Of a DNA stretch of 64,000 nucleotides, positions 1-7,748 are shown piece after piece; positions within the stretch are counted from its first letter, which is position 1, and each line of letters starts with the position of its first letter. The notes under the pieces were generated by a model. It did not search any database. It was not told the origin of the DNA and was given only the letters and a program-made list of their open reading frames with translations. Origin of the DNA: Thermodesulfatator autotrophicus (GTDB taxonomy: Bacteria; Desulfobacterota; Thermodesulfobacteria; Thermodesulfobacteriales; Thermodesulfatatoraceae); NCBI RefSeq assembly GCF_001642325.1, contig NZ_LSFI01000004.1, positions 1 to 64,000 of the forward strand. Direction: 5' to 3'. Position numbers and translations under genes: made by a program.

Positions 1-46
1 TTTTCGGACACAATTACTGAAATACTACCTGTTTATCCCTACCTTT

Positions 47-74
47 TTAAGACTAAAAGTGCTATCTTTATAAA
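47..74 (+). promoter_or_regulatory. Candidate promoter of relA/spoT
   Basis: A TTAAGA hexamer (47-52) lies 16 bp upstream of TATAAA (69-74), about 27 bp before the ATG at 101. The -10 is good and the -35 matches consensus at only 4 of 6 positions. No other signal was seen in the first 100 bases. Confidence 0.35.
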
Positions 75-100
75 AAAAGAATAATTTTAAAGTTGGACTA

Positions 101-2284
101 ATGGGGACTAATTATATTGTTCGTTTAAGTGATATTCTGGACCAGATTCAATCCTATCTTCCTGGGGCAGACACCAGGTTAGTAGAAAAGGCTTATGTTT
201 TTGCGGCCAAGGCCCATGCCGGCCAGGTCAGGCGCTCTGGGGAACCTTATCTGGCTCATCCGCTTTCGGTAGCTTATATCCTGGCCCAGATGAAGCTTGA
301 TATTCCCACCATAGCGGCAGGACTTTTACACGATACTGTTGAAGACACAGACATCACCATTGAAGACATAAAGAAACACTTTGGCCCCACGGTGGCTGAG
401 ATAGTAGATGGGGTTACTAAAATTACCCATCTTTCAGTCCGCAGCAAGGTGCATAAGCAGGCGGAAAACTTCCGCAAAATGCTTCTGGCCATGGCCAAGG
501 ATTTACGGGTTATTCTGGTAAAGCTTGCTGACCGCCTGCATAATATGAAAACCCTTGAGTTCATGCCAGACCACAAGCGTCGGCGCATTGCCCAGGAAAC
601 CCTTGATATATATGCTCCTCTTGCCAGCCGCCTTGGTATAGATTGGCTCAAACAAGAATTAGAAGACTTGTCTTTCATGTATCTTTATCCTGAAGAATAT
701 AAAGCCCTTCGCGAAGAGGTAGAAAAGGTCGTAGCCGCCCGGCAGGACTTCATCGACGAGATAAAAAAGATAATTCAAGAAAAACTGGCAGAAGAAGGAA
801 TTGAGGGGAGGGTACTTGGCCGGCGTAAGCATTTATATAGCATCTTTCGTAAACTCCAGCGTAATAACCTGGCCATTGACCAGCTATATCTTATTTATGA
901 CATTATCGGTCTGCGCGTTATCGTAAAAAAAGTTAAAGAATGTTACGAGGTCTTGGGTATTATTCATTCTCTCTGGAAGCCCATTCCCGGCCGTTTTAAA
1001 GATTACATAAATCTCCCTAAGCCCAATATGTATCAATCCCTTCATACTACGGTTATTGGTCCAGGTGGACGGCAGATGGAAATCCAGATTCGTACAGAAG
1101 AGATGGACCGTATTGCTAACGAAGGTATTGCGGCTCACTTTCTCTACAAAGAGCAAAAAATCATAAACGCCGGGACAGGCAAACACAAGCAACTGGAATG
1201 GCTTGAACGTCTGGTAGAACTCCAAAAAGAGCTCAAAAACCCGCGTGATTTTATTGAATCTCTCCGAATGGACCTTTTTCCTGATGAAGTTTATGTGTTC
1301 ACCCCTGATGGTGATATAAAAGTGCTTCCTGTAGGTTCAACTCCCATTGATTTTGCATATGCTATTCATACGGAAGTAGGCCATCATTGTGCTATGGCCA
1401 AAGTAAACGGCCGTCTGGTGCCCCTTGATTATGAACTTCAAACTGGCGATATCGTTGAGATTGTTACTACCAGCCAGCAAAAACCCAGCCGGGATTGGCT
1501 GAAGTTTGTCAAGACCAGCCGGGCCAAAAGCCGCATCAAACAGTGGCTTAAACAGGAGGAAAAACAGCGCATCTTTGCCGCTGGCAAAGAAATTCTTGAC
1601 CGAGAATTTCGTAAAGCCAAGCTTACCTTTTCGTCTTTTATGGAAGATGAAATAGCTCAGGAAGTAGCCCAGAAACTTTCTTTTAAAACCGTTGAAGAAC
1701 TGATAATTGCCGTAGGTTATGGCAAGGTAACACCTCAACAGGTAGTCAAAAAATATTTACACGAAAAACAAAAAGAAGAGGCCCCTCCGCCATCTGAAGA
1801 AGAACTTATAAAAATCAAGAAAAAACAAACTGTCTCAAAGGTTCCTGATTCCATTTCAGTTGACGGAAGCGGAGACATGCTTTTTCACCTGAGTAAGTGC
1901 TGTAAGCCGCTTCCTGGAGACGAAGTGGTAGGCTATATTACCCGCGGCCGTGGCATTACTGTCCACCGGGCAGATTGTCCTAACCTTGAAGGGCTTGACC
2001 CTGAACGCTTAATAGACATCAAATGGGATTCAAGTGATGGGGCTACTTATACCGCCAAGCTCTGGGTAATTACTCTTGACCGCAAAGGAATGCTGGCTTC
2101 AGTATCAAGTGCTATCAGTTCTCAGGAAGCCAATATTCTTGAAGCCAACTTGCGCACCACTAAAGACCAGCGGGCCCTATTTGACTTTGTGGTTGAGGTT
2201 TCAAACAGGGCCCATCTGGATAAAATTATGGCCGCTGTAAAGCAAATTGAAGGGGTTATCCGCGTAGAAAGGAAAACCGCCTAG
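101..2284 (+). CDS. relA/spoT: Bifunctional (p)ppGpp synthetase/hydrolase RelA/SpoT
   Basis: Makes and degrades the alarmone (p)ppGpp in the cytoplasm. At 727 aa it is full length for the long RSH family. In order I see an HD hydrolase domain with HD at 77-78 and ED at 81-82, a synthetase domain with the YQSLHT motif near 311, a TGS domain (about 395-455), a Cys-containing region (CCKPLPGDE) and a C-terminal ACT domain. The synthetase loop reads RFKD (298-301), the basic form known from bifunctional enzymes rather than the acidic form of RelA-only synthetases, so both activities are expected. The ATG start has only a weak ribosome site. It ends convergently with rpmB, and the two genes share 4 bases. 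Confidence 0.95.
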   Translation: MGTNYIVRLSDILDQIQSYLPGADTRLVEKAYVFAAKAHAGQVRRSGEPYLAHPLSVAYILAQMKLDIPTIAAGLLHDTVEDTDITIEDIKKHFGPTVAEIVDGVTKITHLSVRSKVHKQAENFRKMLLAMAKDLRVILVKLADRLHNMKTLEFMPDHKRRRIAQETLDIYAPLASRLGIDWLKQELEDLSFMYLYPEEYKALREEVEKVVAARQDFIDEIKKIIQEKLAEEGIEGRVLGRRKHLYSIFRKLQRNNLAIDQLYLIYDIIGLRVIVKKVKECYEVLGIIHSLWKPIPGRFKDYINLPKPNMYQSLHTTVIGPGGRQMEIQIRTEEMDRIANEGIAAHFLYKEQKIINAGTGKHKQLEWLERLVELQKELKNPRDFIESLRMDLFPDEVYVFTPDGDIKVLPVGSTPIDFAYAIHTEVGHHCAMAKVNGRLVPLDYELQTGDIVEIVTTSQQKPSRDWLKFVKTSRAKSRIKQWLKQEEKQRIFAAGKEILDREFRKAKLTFSSFMEDEIAQEVAQKLSFKTVEELIIAVGYGKVTPQQVVKKYLHEKQKEEAPPPSEEELIKIKKKQTVSKVPDSISVDGSGDMLFHLSKCCKPLPGDEVVGYITRGRGITVHRADCPNLEGLDPERLIDIKWDSSDGATYTAKLWVITLDRKGMLASVSSAISSQEANILEANLRTTKDQRALFDFVVEVSNRAHLDKIMAAVKQIEGVIRVERKTA

Positions 2285-2478
2285 CTGACAGCTTTTTGTA
2301 CCTTACCGGACTTAATGCAACGGGTGCAGACTTTCATTCTTTTTACCTGGCCATTAGGAAGTTTCACCCGAATTCGCTGAATGTTGGGATACCACCAGCG
2401 GCCGGAACGCTTGGCCGAATGGCTTATCTGGTGTCCAGTATGAGGCCTTCTTCCGCAAACTTCACAAATTTTAGACAT
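2281..2478 (-). CDS. rpmB: 50S ribosomal protein L28
   Basis: A 65-aa large-subunit ribosomal protein. It starts MSKICEVCGRRP and carries two CxxC pairs (CEVC near the start, CTRC near 52), so it is the zinc-binding form of L28. The SHSAKRSGRWWYPN stretch is typical of the family. An AAGGAGG-like site precedes the ATG and a strong promoter lies just upstream. It stands alone on the minus strand downstream of dnaB, tail to tail with relA/spoT. Confidence 0.95.
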   Translation of the reverse strand: MSKICEVCGRRPHTGHQISHSAKRSGRWWYPNIQRIRVKLPNGQVKRMKVCTRCIKSGKVQKAVS

Positions 2479-2523
2479 GGTAAACCCTCCTTATAAGAAC
2501 TAGAAACCTTCAGTAACGGCCAA

Positions 2524-2552
2524 TTTATACTCAAAACCCCAAGCCTTGACAA
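2524..2552 (-). promoter_or_regulatory. Sigma70-type promoter of rpmB
   Basis: On the minus strand TTGTCA (plus 2547-2552) is separated by exactly 17 bp from TATAAA (plus 2524-2529), about 45 bp upstream of the rpmB start. Both hexamers are near consensus. L28 therefore probably has its own transcript although dnaB ends only 80 bp upstream. Confidence 0.7.
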
Positions 2553-2558
2553 GCTTTT

Positions 2559-3935
2559 CTAAAAAACCTCAGCGGCCATAGCAGGCTGGTGGTCTTCGTC
2601 AAGGTTGGCAAAAGTAGAATATTGAGAAAGAAAGGCCAGACGCACCACGCCTGTGGGGCCGTTTCTTTGCTTGCCAATAATTATCTCAGCCACTCCTTTA
2701 TCTAAGGTGTCTTTTTTATAAACCTCATCACGGTAGATAAAAAGAATAACATCGGCATCTTGCTCAATAGCTCCTGATTCACGAAGGTCTGAGAGCTGTG
2801 GCCTTTTATCGGGCCGTTCTTCCACACGCCTGTTTAGCTGTGAAAGCGCTACCACCGGAACATTCAATTCTTTGGCCATGGCCTTAAGTGAGCTTGAAAT
2901 TTCAGAGATTTCCTGTTCACGGCGTTCGCGGCGTTCCTTACCGCGCATAAGCTGAAGGTAGTCTATAATGATAAGGCCAAGACCATGCTCTGCCATGAGA
3001 CGCCTGGCCTTGGCTCTAAGCTCTAACACGCTGATGGCCGCGGTATCATCAATAAAAATTGGGGCTTTGGAAAGCCTGTTGGCGGCATAAGTAAGCCGTT
3101 GCCAGTCAGCATCAGTAAGTCTTCCCGTGCGCAGGGCCTGGGCATCAACCCGGGCATCGGCGCAAAGCATGCGCATAGCAAGCTGTTCTTTTGACATTTC
3201 AAGAGAAAAAATGGCTACTGGTATGCTGTTTTCCACCGCGGCGTGATGGGCGATGTTTAAAGCGAAAGATGTTTTTCCCATACTGGGGCGGCCTGCTACT
3301 ATTATGAGGTCGGAATTTTGTAACCCTGCGGTCAGGCGGTCAAACTCGTAAAAACCCGTGGGGACACCTGTTACTTCTTCACGGCGCTGATGGAGTTGTT
3401 CAATCTGGAGAACAGCGTCTTTGATAACTTCTTTAATGGGGAAGAAACTACGTTTATTCCCCTGAGCTCTGATTTCAAAGATGGCTCGCTCTGCCTCTTC
3501 CAGGAGGTCATCTACCGGGTCTGTGCCTTCGTAACAACGGGTGACGATTTCGGTGCTGGCCATGATAAGCCGCCGCAAGATAGATTTTTCACGGACGATG
3601 TTGGCGTAATAAACAACGTTTGCCGCGGTAGGTACAAGCTCAGCCAGCTCCGCCAGGTAAGCGGCCCCTCCTACCTGTTCAAGCAAGTCTCTTTCTTTAA
3701 GAGCAGCGTGTACAGTGACTAAATCAATAGGTTCGTTGCGATTAAAAAGTTCAAGCATAGTGCGATAAATGGCCCCATGGGCAGCCCGATAAAAATCTCC
3801 AGGACTTAGGAATTCAACCACTTTAAGAAGGGCATGGTTATCTAAAAAAATGCTTCCTAAAACGCATTTTTCTGCTTCTAAGTCTTGAGGTGGAACTCTA
3901 TCAAATAATTGTTCTCTTTTTCTAGCTCGGGGCAT
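2559..3935 (-). CDS. dnaB: Replicative DNA helicase DnaB
   Basis: Hexameric helicase that unwinds DNA at the replication fork. The chosen ATG at 3935 gives 458 aa beginning MPRARKREQLFDRVPPQ and has a GAGGAAGG ribosome site 6 bases upstream; a longer open frame to 4160 is AT-rich and unlike the family. The N-terminal domain (about 15-115) is followed by a RecA-like core with Walker A GRPSMGKT (about 215-222), a Walker B stretch ending IIIDYLQLM, and the conserved SDLRESGAIEQDAD segment. No intein is present. Loader or origin genes are not adjacent. Confidence 0.95.
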   Translation of the reverse strand: MPRARKREQLFDRVPPQDLEAEKCVLGSIFLDNHALLKVVEFLSPGDFYRAAHGAIYRTMLELFNRNEPIDLVTVHAALKERDLLEQVGGAAYLAELAELVPTAANVVYYANIVREKSILRRLIMASTEIVTRCYEGTDPVDDLLEEAERAIFEIRAQGNKRSFFPIKEVIKDAVLQIEQLHQRREEVTGVPTGFYEFDRLTAGLQNSDLIIVAGRPSMGKTSFALNIAHHAAVENSIPVAIFSLEMSKEQLAMRMLCADARVDAQALRTGRLTDADWQRLTYAANRLSKAPIFIDDTAAISVLELRAKARRLMAEHGLGLIIIDYLQLMRGKERRERREQEISEISSSLKAMAKELNVPVVALSQLNRRVEERPDKRPQLSDLRESGAIEQDADVILFIYRDEVYKKDTLDKGVAEIIIGKQRNGPTGVVRLAFLSQYSTFANLDEDHQPAMAAEVF

Positions 3936-4102
3936 GAACTGACCTTCCTCAATTTGATGATGATAAAAGTTTACCTGACCTATCTGATAAGAAAAGATCA
4001 AATTGAATTTTCGACAATGGTTGTCAGTTCGACATTTTTTACGAAAAAATTTTTCTTGAATTAAATTGAGCGAAAAAAGCAAAAATTTTGCGAAGTAAAA
4101 AT

Positions 4103-4136
4103 AAAGAGCCCGCTTCTTAAATGAAGCGGGCTCTTT
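4103..4136 (-). terminator. Rho-independent terminator
   Basis: A perfect 14-bp inverted repeat (arms 4103-4116 and 4123-4136, 6-base loop) rich in GC at its core. Read on the minus strand it is followed by a T-rich run (TTTATTTTT), so it ends transcription of the small secreted-protein gene at 4174-4422 and insulates dnaB. Confidence 0.85.
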
Positions 4137-4173
4137 TGGACTTATATAAGTGATTATCAAATTTTAAAGCTTT

Positions 4174-4422
4174 CTACCAGTGAATTCTGTCCCTATCTCT
4201 ATCCCTGTCCTGATCTCTGTCTAAAAGACTATCCTTGTCCATGTCCCTATCACGAAGATGTAAGCGATCTTGAGTGTAGTCACAATCCTGTAGTTTCTGT
4301 TGAATACGATCCCTATCACAATCTCCTCTTCCCCCCTTGCCTTTGCCAGCAAAAACAGGTGGGACTAAAAACAACCCCAAAGCAAACGTCGCTGCCAATC
4401 CTTTTTTAAGCAAATCTTTCAT
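4174..4422 (-). CDS. Small secreted Asp/Arg-repeat protein, unknown function
   Basis: An 82-aa product I do not recognise. It opens with a signal peptide (charged MKDLLKKG, hydrophobic core ATFALGLFLVPP, likely cleavage after VFA). The mature part is a polyampholyte: GKGKGGRGD, two Cys, then repeated Asp-Arg, Asp-Lys and Asp-Gln pairs ending DRDRDRDRIHW. A perfect AAGGAGG site 8 bases before the ATG and the strong terminator behind it argue for a real, expressed gene. It probably acts in the periplasm or outside the cell. The alternating charges suggest ion or surface binding, but that is a guess. Confidence 0.75.
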   Translation of the reverse strand: MKDLLKKGLAATFALGLFLVPPVFAGKGKGGRGDCDRDRIQQKLQDCDYTQDRLHLRDRDMDKDSLLDRDQDRDRDRDRIHW

Positions 4423-4478
4423 GGCTAACCTCCTTATTGGGATTTACCATTTTTAGAAGCAAAGAATGTGCCATAAAT

Positions 4479-4496
4479 AAAATTTGCCTGTCCCTG
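4479..4496 (-). repeat. GGGACAGGC dispersed repeat, single copy
   Basis: The minus strand reads GGGACAGGCAAATTT. This is a member of the repeat family that flanks both RAYT transposase genes in this window. It lies in the divergent region between the small secreted protein and ispF. Confidence 0.75.
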
Positions 4497-4519
4497 TTTT
4501 TCACTATAAATTTCTTTTC

Positions 4520-4993
4520 ATGCGAGTTGGTTTTGGTTTTGATGTTCATCGTTTTGCTCCTGAACGAAAACTGATTCTCTGTGGGGTAGAGATACCTTAC
4601 CATCTTGGACTTCTTGGACATTCTGACGCTGATGTAGCTACCCACGCTTTAATAGACGCCCTTTTAGGAGCGGCTGGCCTGGGAGATATCGGTGAGCACT
4701 TCCCTGATAGTGATGAAAAATATCGCGGCGTTTCTAGCCTTATTCTTCTTGAAGAAGTAATCAAAATGCTTTCTCAAAATGGCTTTAAATTTGTAAACGC
4801 TGACCTTACTATTGTGGCAGAAAAACCCAAGATTAGTCCGTATCGTACGGCCATGAAAGAAAAACTTGCCCAGGTTATTGGTTGTCCGTTAGCAGCTATT
4901 AATATAAAAGGAAAAACCACCGAAAAGTTGGGGTTTACCGGCCGCGGTGAAGGTATAGCTGCCTACGCAGTGGCCCTTATCACCCATGCTTGA
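4520..4993 (+). CDS. ispF: 2-C-methyl-D-erythritol 2,4-cyclodiphosphate synthase
   Basis: Cyclises CDP-methylerythritol 2-phosphate in the non-mevalonate isoprenoid pathway. With the ATG at 4520 the protein is 157 aa, the usual size, and begins [12 protein letters not shown]; the DVH metal-site motif and the downstream GHSDADV stretch with the second His ligand are intact. An upstream ATG at 4484 would add 12 untypical residues. The C-terminal [16 protein letters not shown] is the conserved CMP-side region. It overlaps uvrC by 8 bases. The polyprenyl synthase at 39.6 kb uses products of the same pathway. Confidence 0.95.
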   Translation: MRVGFGFDVHRFAPERKLILCGVEIPYHLGLLGHSDADVATHALIDALLGAAGLGDIGEHFPDSDEKYRGVSSLILLEEVIKMLSQNGFKFVNADLTIVAEKPKISPYRTAMKEKLAQVIGCPLAAINIKGKTTEKLGFTGRGEGIAAYAVALITHA

Positions 4994-6794
4994 TCAGGAG
5001 TTAATTCAAAAGGCCCCTACGGAACCGGGAGTCTATTTATTCAAAACTTCTAAGGGCGAAGTGCTCTATGTAGGAAAGGCCAAAAACCTGAGGAAACGGC
5101 TACAGAGTTACTTACGATCTAGCGAGTCTTATAAAACCCGTGTTCTCCTGGCCAAAACCGAAGAGCTAGAGACCATTGTTACCCGCAGCGAAAAAGAAGC
5201 TTTGGTGCTTGAGGCCAATCTCATCAAAAAATATCGGCCACGTTATAACGTTATCTTGCGCGATGATAAAGCTTATCCTTTACTTCGCCTGTCCCTTAAA
5301 GATAAGTTCCCGCGGCTTAGCGTGGTAAGAAGGCGGCGTAAAGATAATGCCCTTTACTTTGGGCCTTACCCTTCGGCTGGTGCTGTGAGGCAGACTCTTA
5401 AGTTTCTTTCGCGCTTTTTCCCTTTAAGGCGTTGTTCAAACGCTGAATTTAACCGTCGGGAACGGCCATGTCTTTATTATCAGATTGGTCGCTGTAAAGC
5501 TCCATGTGTAGGGCTAATTTCTCCTGAAGACTATCAAAAAATAGTAGAAGGGGCAGTTGCTTTTTTGAAAGGCCGGGCTAATGAACTTTTGAAAACTCTT
5601 TATCAGGAGATGGAGAAAGCCGCGGAAAACCTTGAATTTGAAAAAGCCGCGGTTTTACGAGACCGTATTTTGGCTATTGAACGCACACTGGAAGCCCAGG
5701 CCGTAAATCTTCCCAGGGATGAAGACCTTGATGTTTTTACCCTGGCTTCTCAGGGAGACAAAATATCTGGCGCTGTTCTTTTTATTCGCTCAGGGGTATT
5801 GCTTGGGAAAAAAACTTTTAACTTGAGTCGTCTTAATACTGAAAAGGAAGAACTTTATGCCTCTTTGATTCAACAATTTTATGATGAAGGCAAGTATATC
5901 CCCCACGAGATCTTACTTCCCTGTGAGCCAGCTGATAGGGAGCTTATTGAAGAATGGTTAACGGAGCTTGCTGAGCACAAAGTTATCATAAAGGTGCCTA
6001 AACGAGGTCCTAAAAAAGAGCTTCTAGAAATGGCTGGGAAAAATGCCAGAGAAGCCCTGGCCGCTCGCCTGGCAGGGGAGCGGCCCTATGAAGAGCTTGC
6101 GGAAAAGCTTGCCCTTGCCTTGCGTCTTAAAAAAGCTCCCTTACGGGTAGAAGGGGTGGACATCTCTAATATTCAGGGAGAACTGCCAGTAGGGGTGGTG
6201 GTGTCCTTTTGGGAGGGGCAGGAAGATAAAAACTACTACCGTCGCTATCATATAAAAAGTGTGAAAGGCCCTGATGACTACACCATGATTTATGAAACCG
6301 TATTAAGGCACCTTAATAGAAGGCTTGCTGAAAAAGACCTTCCAGACCTTATGCTTATAGACGGTGGAAAGGGGCAGCTTCAAGCGGCGTTGGCAGCTGC
6401 CGAGGAATTAGGGCTCTTAAAAGAAGTGGATTTCTGTGCCCTGGCCAAAGAGAGGGAGAGAGAAGGCGAAAAAATTTATATCCCCAACCGCAAAAACCCT
6501 TTAAAACTGGCTCGCCAGGCGGAAGTACTACGTTTTCTTCAAAGGATAAGAGACGAGGCCCATCGTTTTGCCTTAAGTTCCCACCGTAAAAGGCGTAAAA
6601 AGATAGCTTTTGAGTCTCTTCTTGACCAGATACCCGGTGTTGGTCCTAAAAGAAAAAAGAGACTTCTGGAGCACTTCGGAAGCATTGAAAGAATAAAAGA
6701 AGCAAATATTGACGAGATAGCTAACCTTCCCGGTTTCAACCTCAAAGTAGCCCAAAAGATAAAACAAGTTCTGGGGACAGGCGAAAAAATTTAA
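4986..6794 (+). CDS. uvrC: Excinuclease ABC subunit C
   Basis: The dual-incision nuclease of nucleotide excision repair. Its 602 aa contain a GIY-YIG N-terminal nuclease ([21 protein letters not shown], residues 15-35), a UVR helix for UvrB contact ([15 protein letters not shown]), the RNase H-like second nuclease ([11 protein letters not shown] onward) and C-terminal helix-hairpin-helix motifs ([29 protein letters not shown]). The last six residues, GTGEKI, and the stop codon are encoded by a copy of the GGGACAGGC repeat, so the native C-terminus seems to have been replaced or extended by repeat insertion after the last helix-hairpin-helix. Confidence 0.95.
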   Translation: MLDQELIQKAPTEPGVYLFKTSKGEVLYVGKAKNLRKRLQSYLRSSESYKTRVLLAKTEELETIVTRSEKEALVLEANLIKKYRPRYNVILRDDKAYPLLRLSLKDKFPRLSVVRRRRKDNALYFGPYPSAGAVRQTLKFLSRFFPLRRCSNAEFNRRERPCLYYQIGRCKAPCVGLISPEDYQKIVEGAVAFLKGRANELLKTLYQEMEKAAENLEFEKAAVLRDRILAIERTLEAQAVNLPRDEDLDVFTLASQGDKISGAVLFIRSGVLLGKKTFNLSRLNTEKEELYASLIQQFYDEGKYIPHEILLPCEPADRELIEEWLTELAEHKVIIKVPKRGPKKELLEMAGKNAREALAARLAGERPYEELAEKLALALRLKKAPLRVEGVDISNIQGELPVGVVVSFWEGQEDKNYYRRYHIKSVKGPDDYTMIYETVLRHLNRRLAEKDLPDLMLIDGGKGQLQAALAAAEELGLLKEVDFCALAKEREREGEKIYIPNRKNPLKLARQAEVLRFLQRIRDEAHRFALSSHRKRRKKIAFESLLDQIPGVGPKRKKRLLEHFGSIERIKEANIDEIANLPGFNLKVAQKIKQVLGTGEKI

Positions 6795-6847
6795 GCCCGG
6801 GTTGTTTTTTCCCGATACCGATAAAAGGGACAGGCGAAAAAATTTTT
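6774..6847 (+). repeat. Paired GGGACAGGC repeats heading RAYT copy 1
   Basis: Two direct copies, GGGACAGGCGAAAAAATTT at 6774 and again at 6827, are 53 bp apart. The first overlaps the end of uvrC; the second ends 12 bp before the RAYT start codon and merges into its AGGAGGG ribosome site. The spacer shares TTTAAGCC and CCGATA blocks with the equivalent region before RAYT copy 2. Confidence 0.8.
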
Positions 6848-6858
6848 AGGAGGGTCTT

Positions 6859-7707
6859 ATGCCAAGAATTCCTCGTCTGCTTACCAATCATCCCAAGGCC
6901 GCCTATCATGTCATCTCCCGCACCGCTCTTCCTGGCCATGATGTCCTCAGCCCAGAAGAAAAGGACTACTTATTACATCTTATCCGCTGGCTTTCTCAGG
7001 TCTATTTCGTGGAAGTTTACGGCTTTGCCATCATGGGCAATCACTTCCACCTCCTCTGCCGTATGCTCCCAGAAGACCAGTTCTCCGACGAAGAAGTAAA
7101 ACAACGTATAAAGCTATACTACGGCCCAAAGCGCAAAATCTTCTTCTACGAAGAGTTAATCAAGAAATGGCGGGCAAGACTCGGGAATCTTTCTCGCTAT
7201 GTCCAAGATATAAAGCAGCGCTTTTCACGCTGGTACAACAAGCGGGTTGACCGGAAGGGATATTTCTGGGCTGACAGGTTCAAGTCCGTAATCGTAGAAA
7301 CCGGTGAGGCTTTGCTCAATTGCCTGGCTTACATAGAGCTAAACCCGGTGCGTGCTGGAATTGTGGAAAAACCAGAACACTACCGCTGGTGCTCGCTGGG
7401 ATACAGGGCAAGAAGAGGGACAGGCAAAAACTTCCTTTCGCTTAATCTTGGGCTTTCTTCATATGCCCAAAAGTCAGAAAAGGAAAAATTCAAGCTTTAT
7501 CGGGAATTTGTGTACGGAAAAGGCGGAATAGGGGAACCTACTAAACTTAGCAAAGCCAGGCAATTTACTTATAAAATGCGTTATTTTACAGAAAGCTTAA
7601 TTATTGGTTCTAAATATTTCATAGATGACACCAAAAAAGAAGTTAAAAATTACTTTTCCAAAAAGCGAGAACATTTTATTCCTGGTCTCAAAATGTACTC
7701 TTTTTAA
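6859..7707 (+). CDS. REP-associated tyrosine transposase (RAYT), copy 1
   Basis: A 282-aa Y1/HUH single-strand DNA transposase of the IS200-like RAYT branch. The HUH metal motif is NHFHLL (His62, His64). The likely catalytic Tyr is Tyr126 in RFSRWYNKR, followed by the conserved KGYFWADRFKS and the ELNPVRAGIV block. A C-terminal extension (RYFTESLIIGSKYF) is typical of the group. An AGGAGGG site lies close before the ATG. Residues 187-192 (GTGKNF) are encoded by an in-frame copy of the repeat the protein presumably acts on. The first two thirds are nearly identical to RAYT copy 2; the C-termini diverge. Single-copy-per-site RAYTs are usually domesticated rather than freely transposing. Confidence 0.9.
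   Translation: MPRIPRLLTNHPKAAYHVISRTALPGHDVLSPEEKDYLLHLIRWLSQVYFVEVYGFAIMGNHFHLLCRMLPEDQFSDEEVKQRIKLYYGPKRKIFFYEELIKKWRARLGNLSRYVQDIKQRFSRWYNKRVDRKGYFWADRFKSVIVETGEALLNCLAYIELNPVRAGIVEKPEHYRWCSLGYRARRGTGKNFLSLNLGLSSYAQKSEKEKFKLYREFVYGKGGIGEPTKLSKARQFTYKMRYFTESLIIGSKYFIDDTKKEVKNYFSKKREHFIPGLKMYSF
7417..7433 (+). repeat. GGGACAGGC repeat inside RAYT copy 1
   Basis: GGGACAGGCAAAAACTT lies in frame within the transposase gene and encodes the GTGKNF peptide. It matches the intergenic copies at the DNA level. Confidence 0.7.
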
Positions 7708-7748
7708 AATTTGCTGCCCAAAAGCTTTTTCTCAGGTAATATCTCTTC

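Noticed and set aside
4103-4136. Terminator for a plus-strand gene
   Set aside because: The plus-strand side has only four T residues and there is no plus-strand gene ending here; the T-rich side belongs to the minus strand.
3936-4160. 75-residue N-terminal extension of DnaB
   Set aside because: AT-rich, unlike any DnaB, and a perfect ribosome site lies before the internal ATG at 3935.
4174-4422. Asp/Arg repeats as a CRISPR-like or satellite DNA array
   Set aside because: The repeats are codon-sized, inside a frame with signal peptide and ribosome site, and have no spacers.
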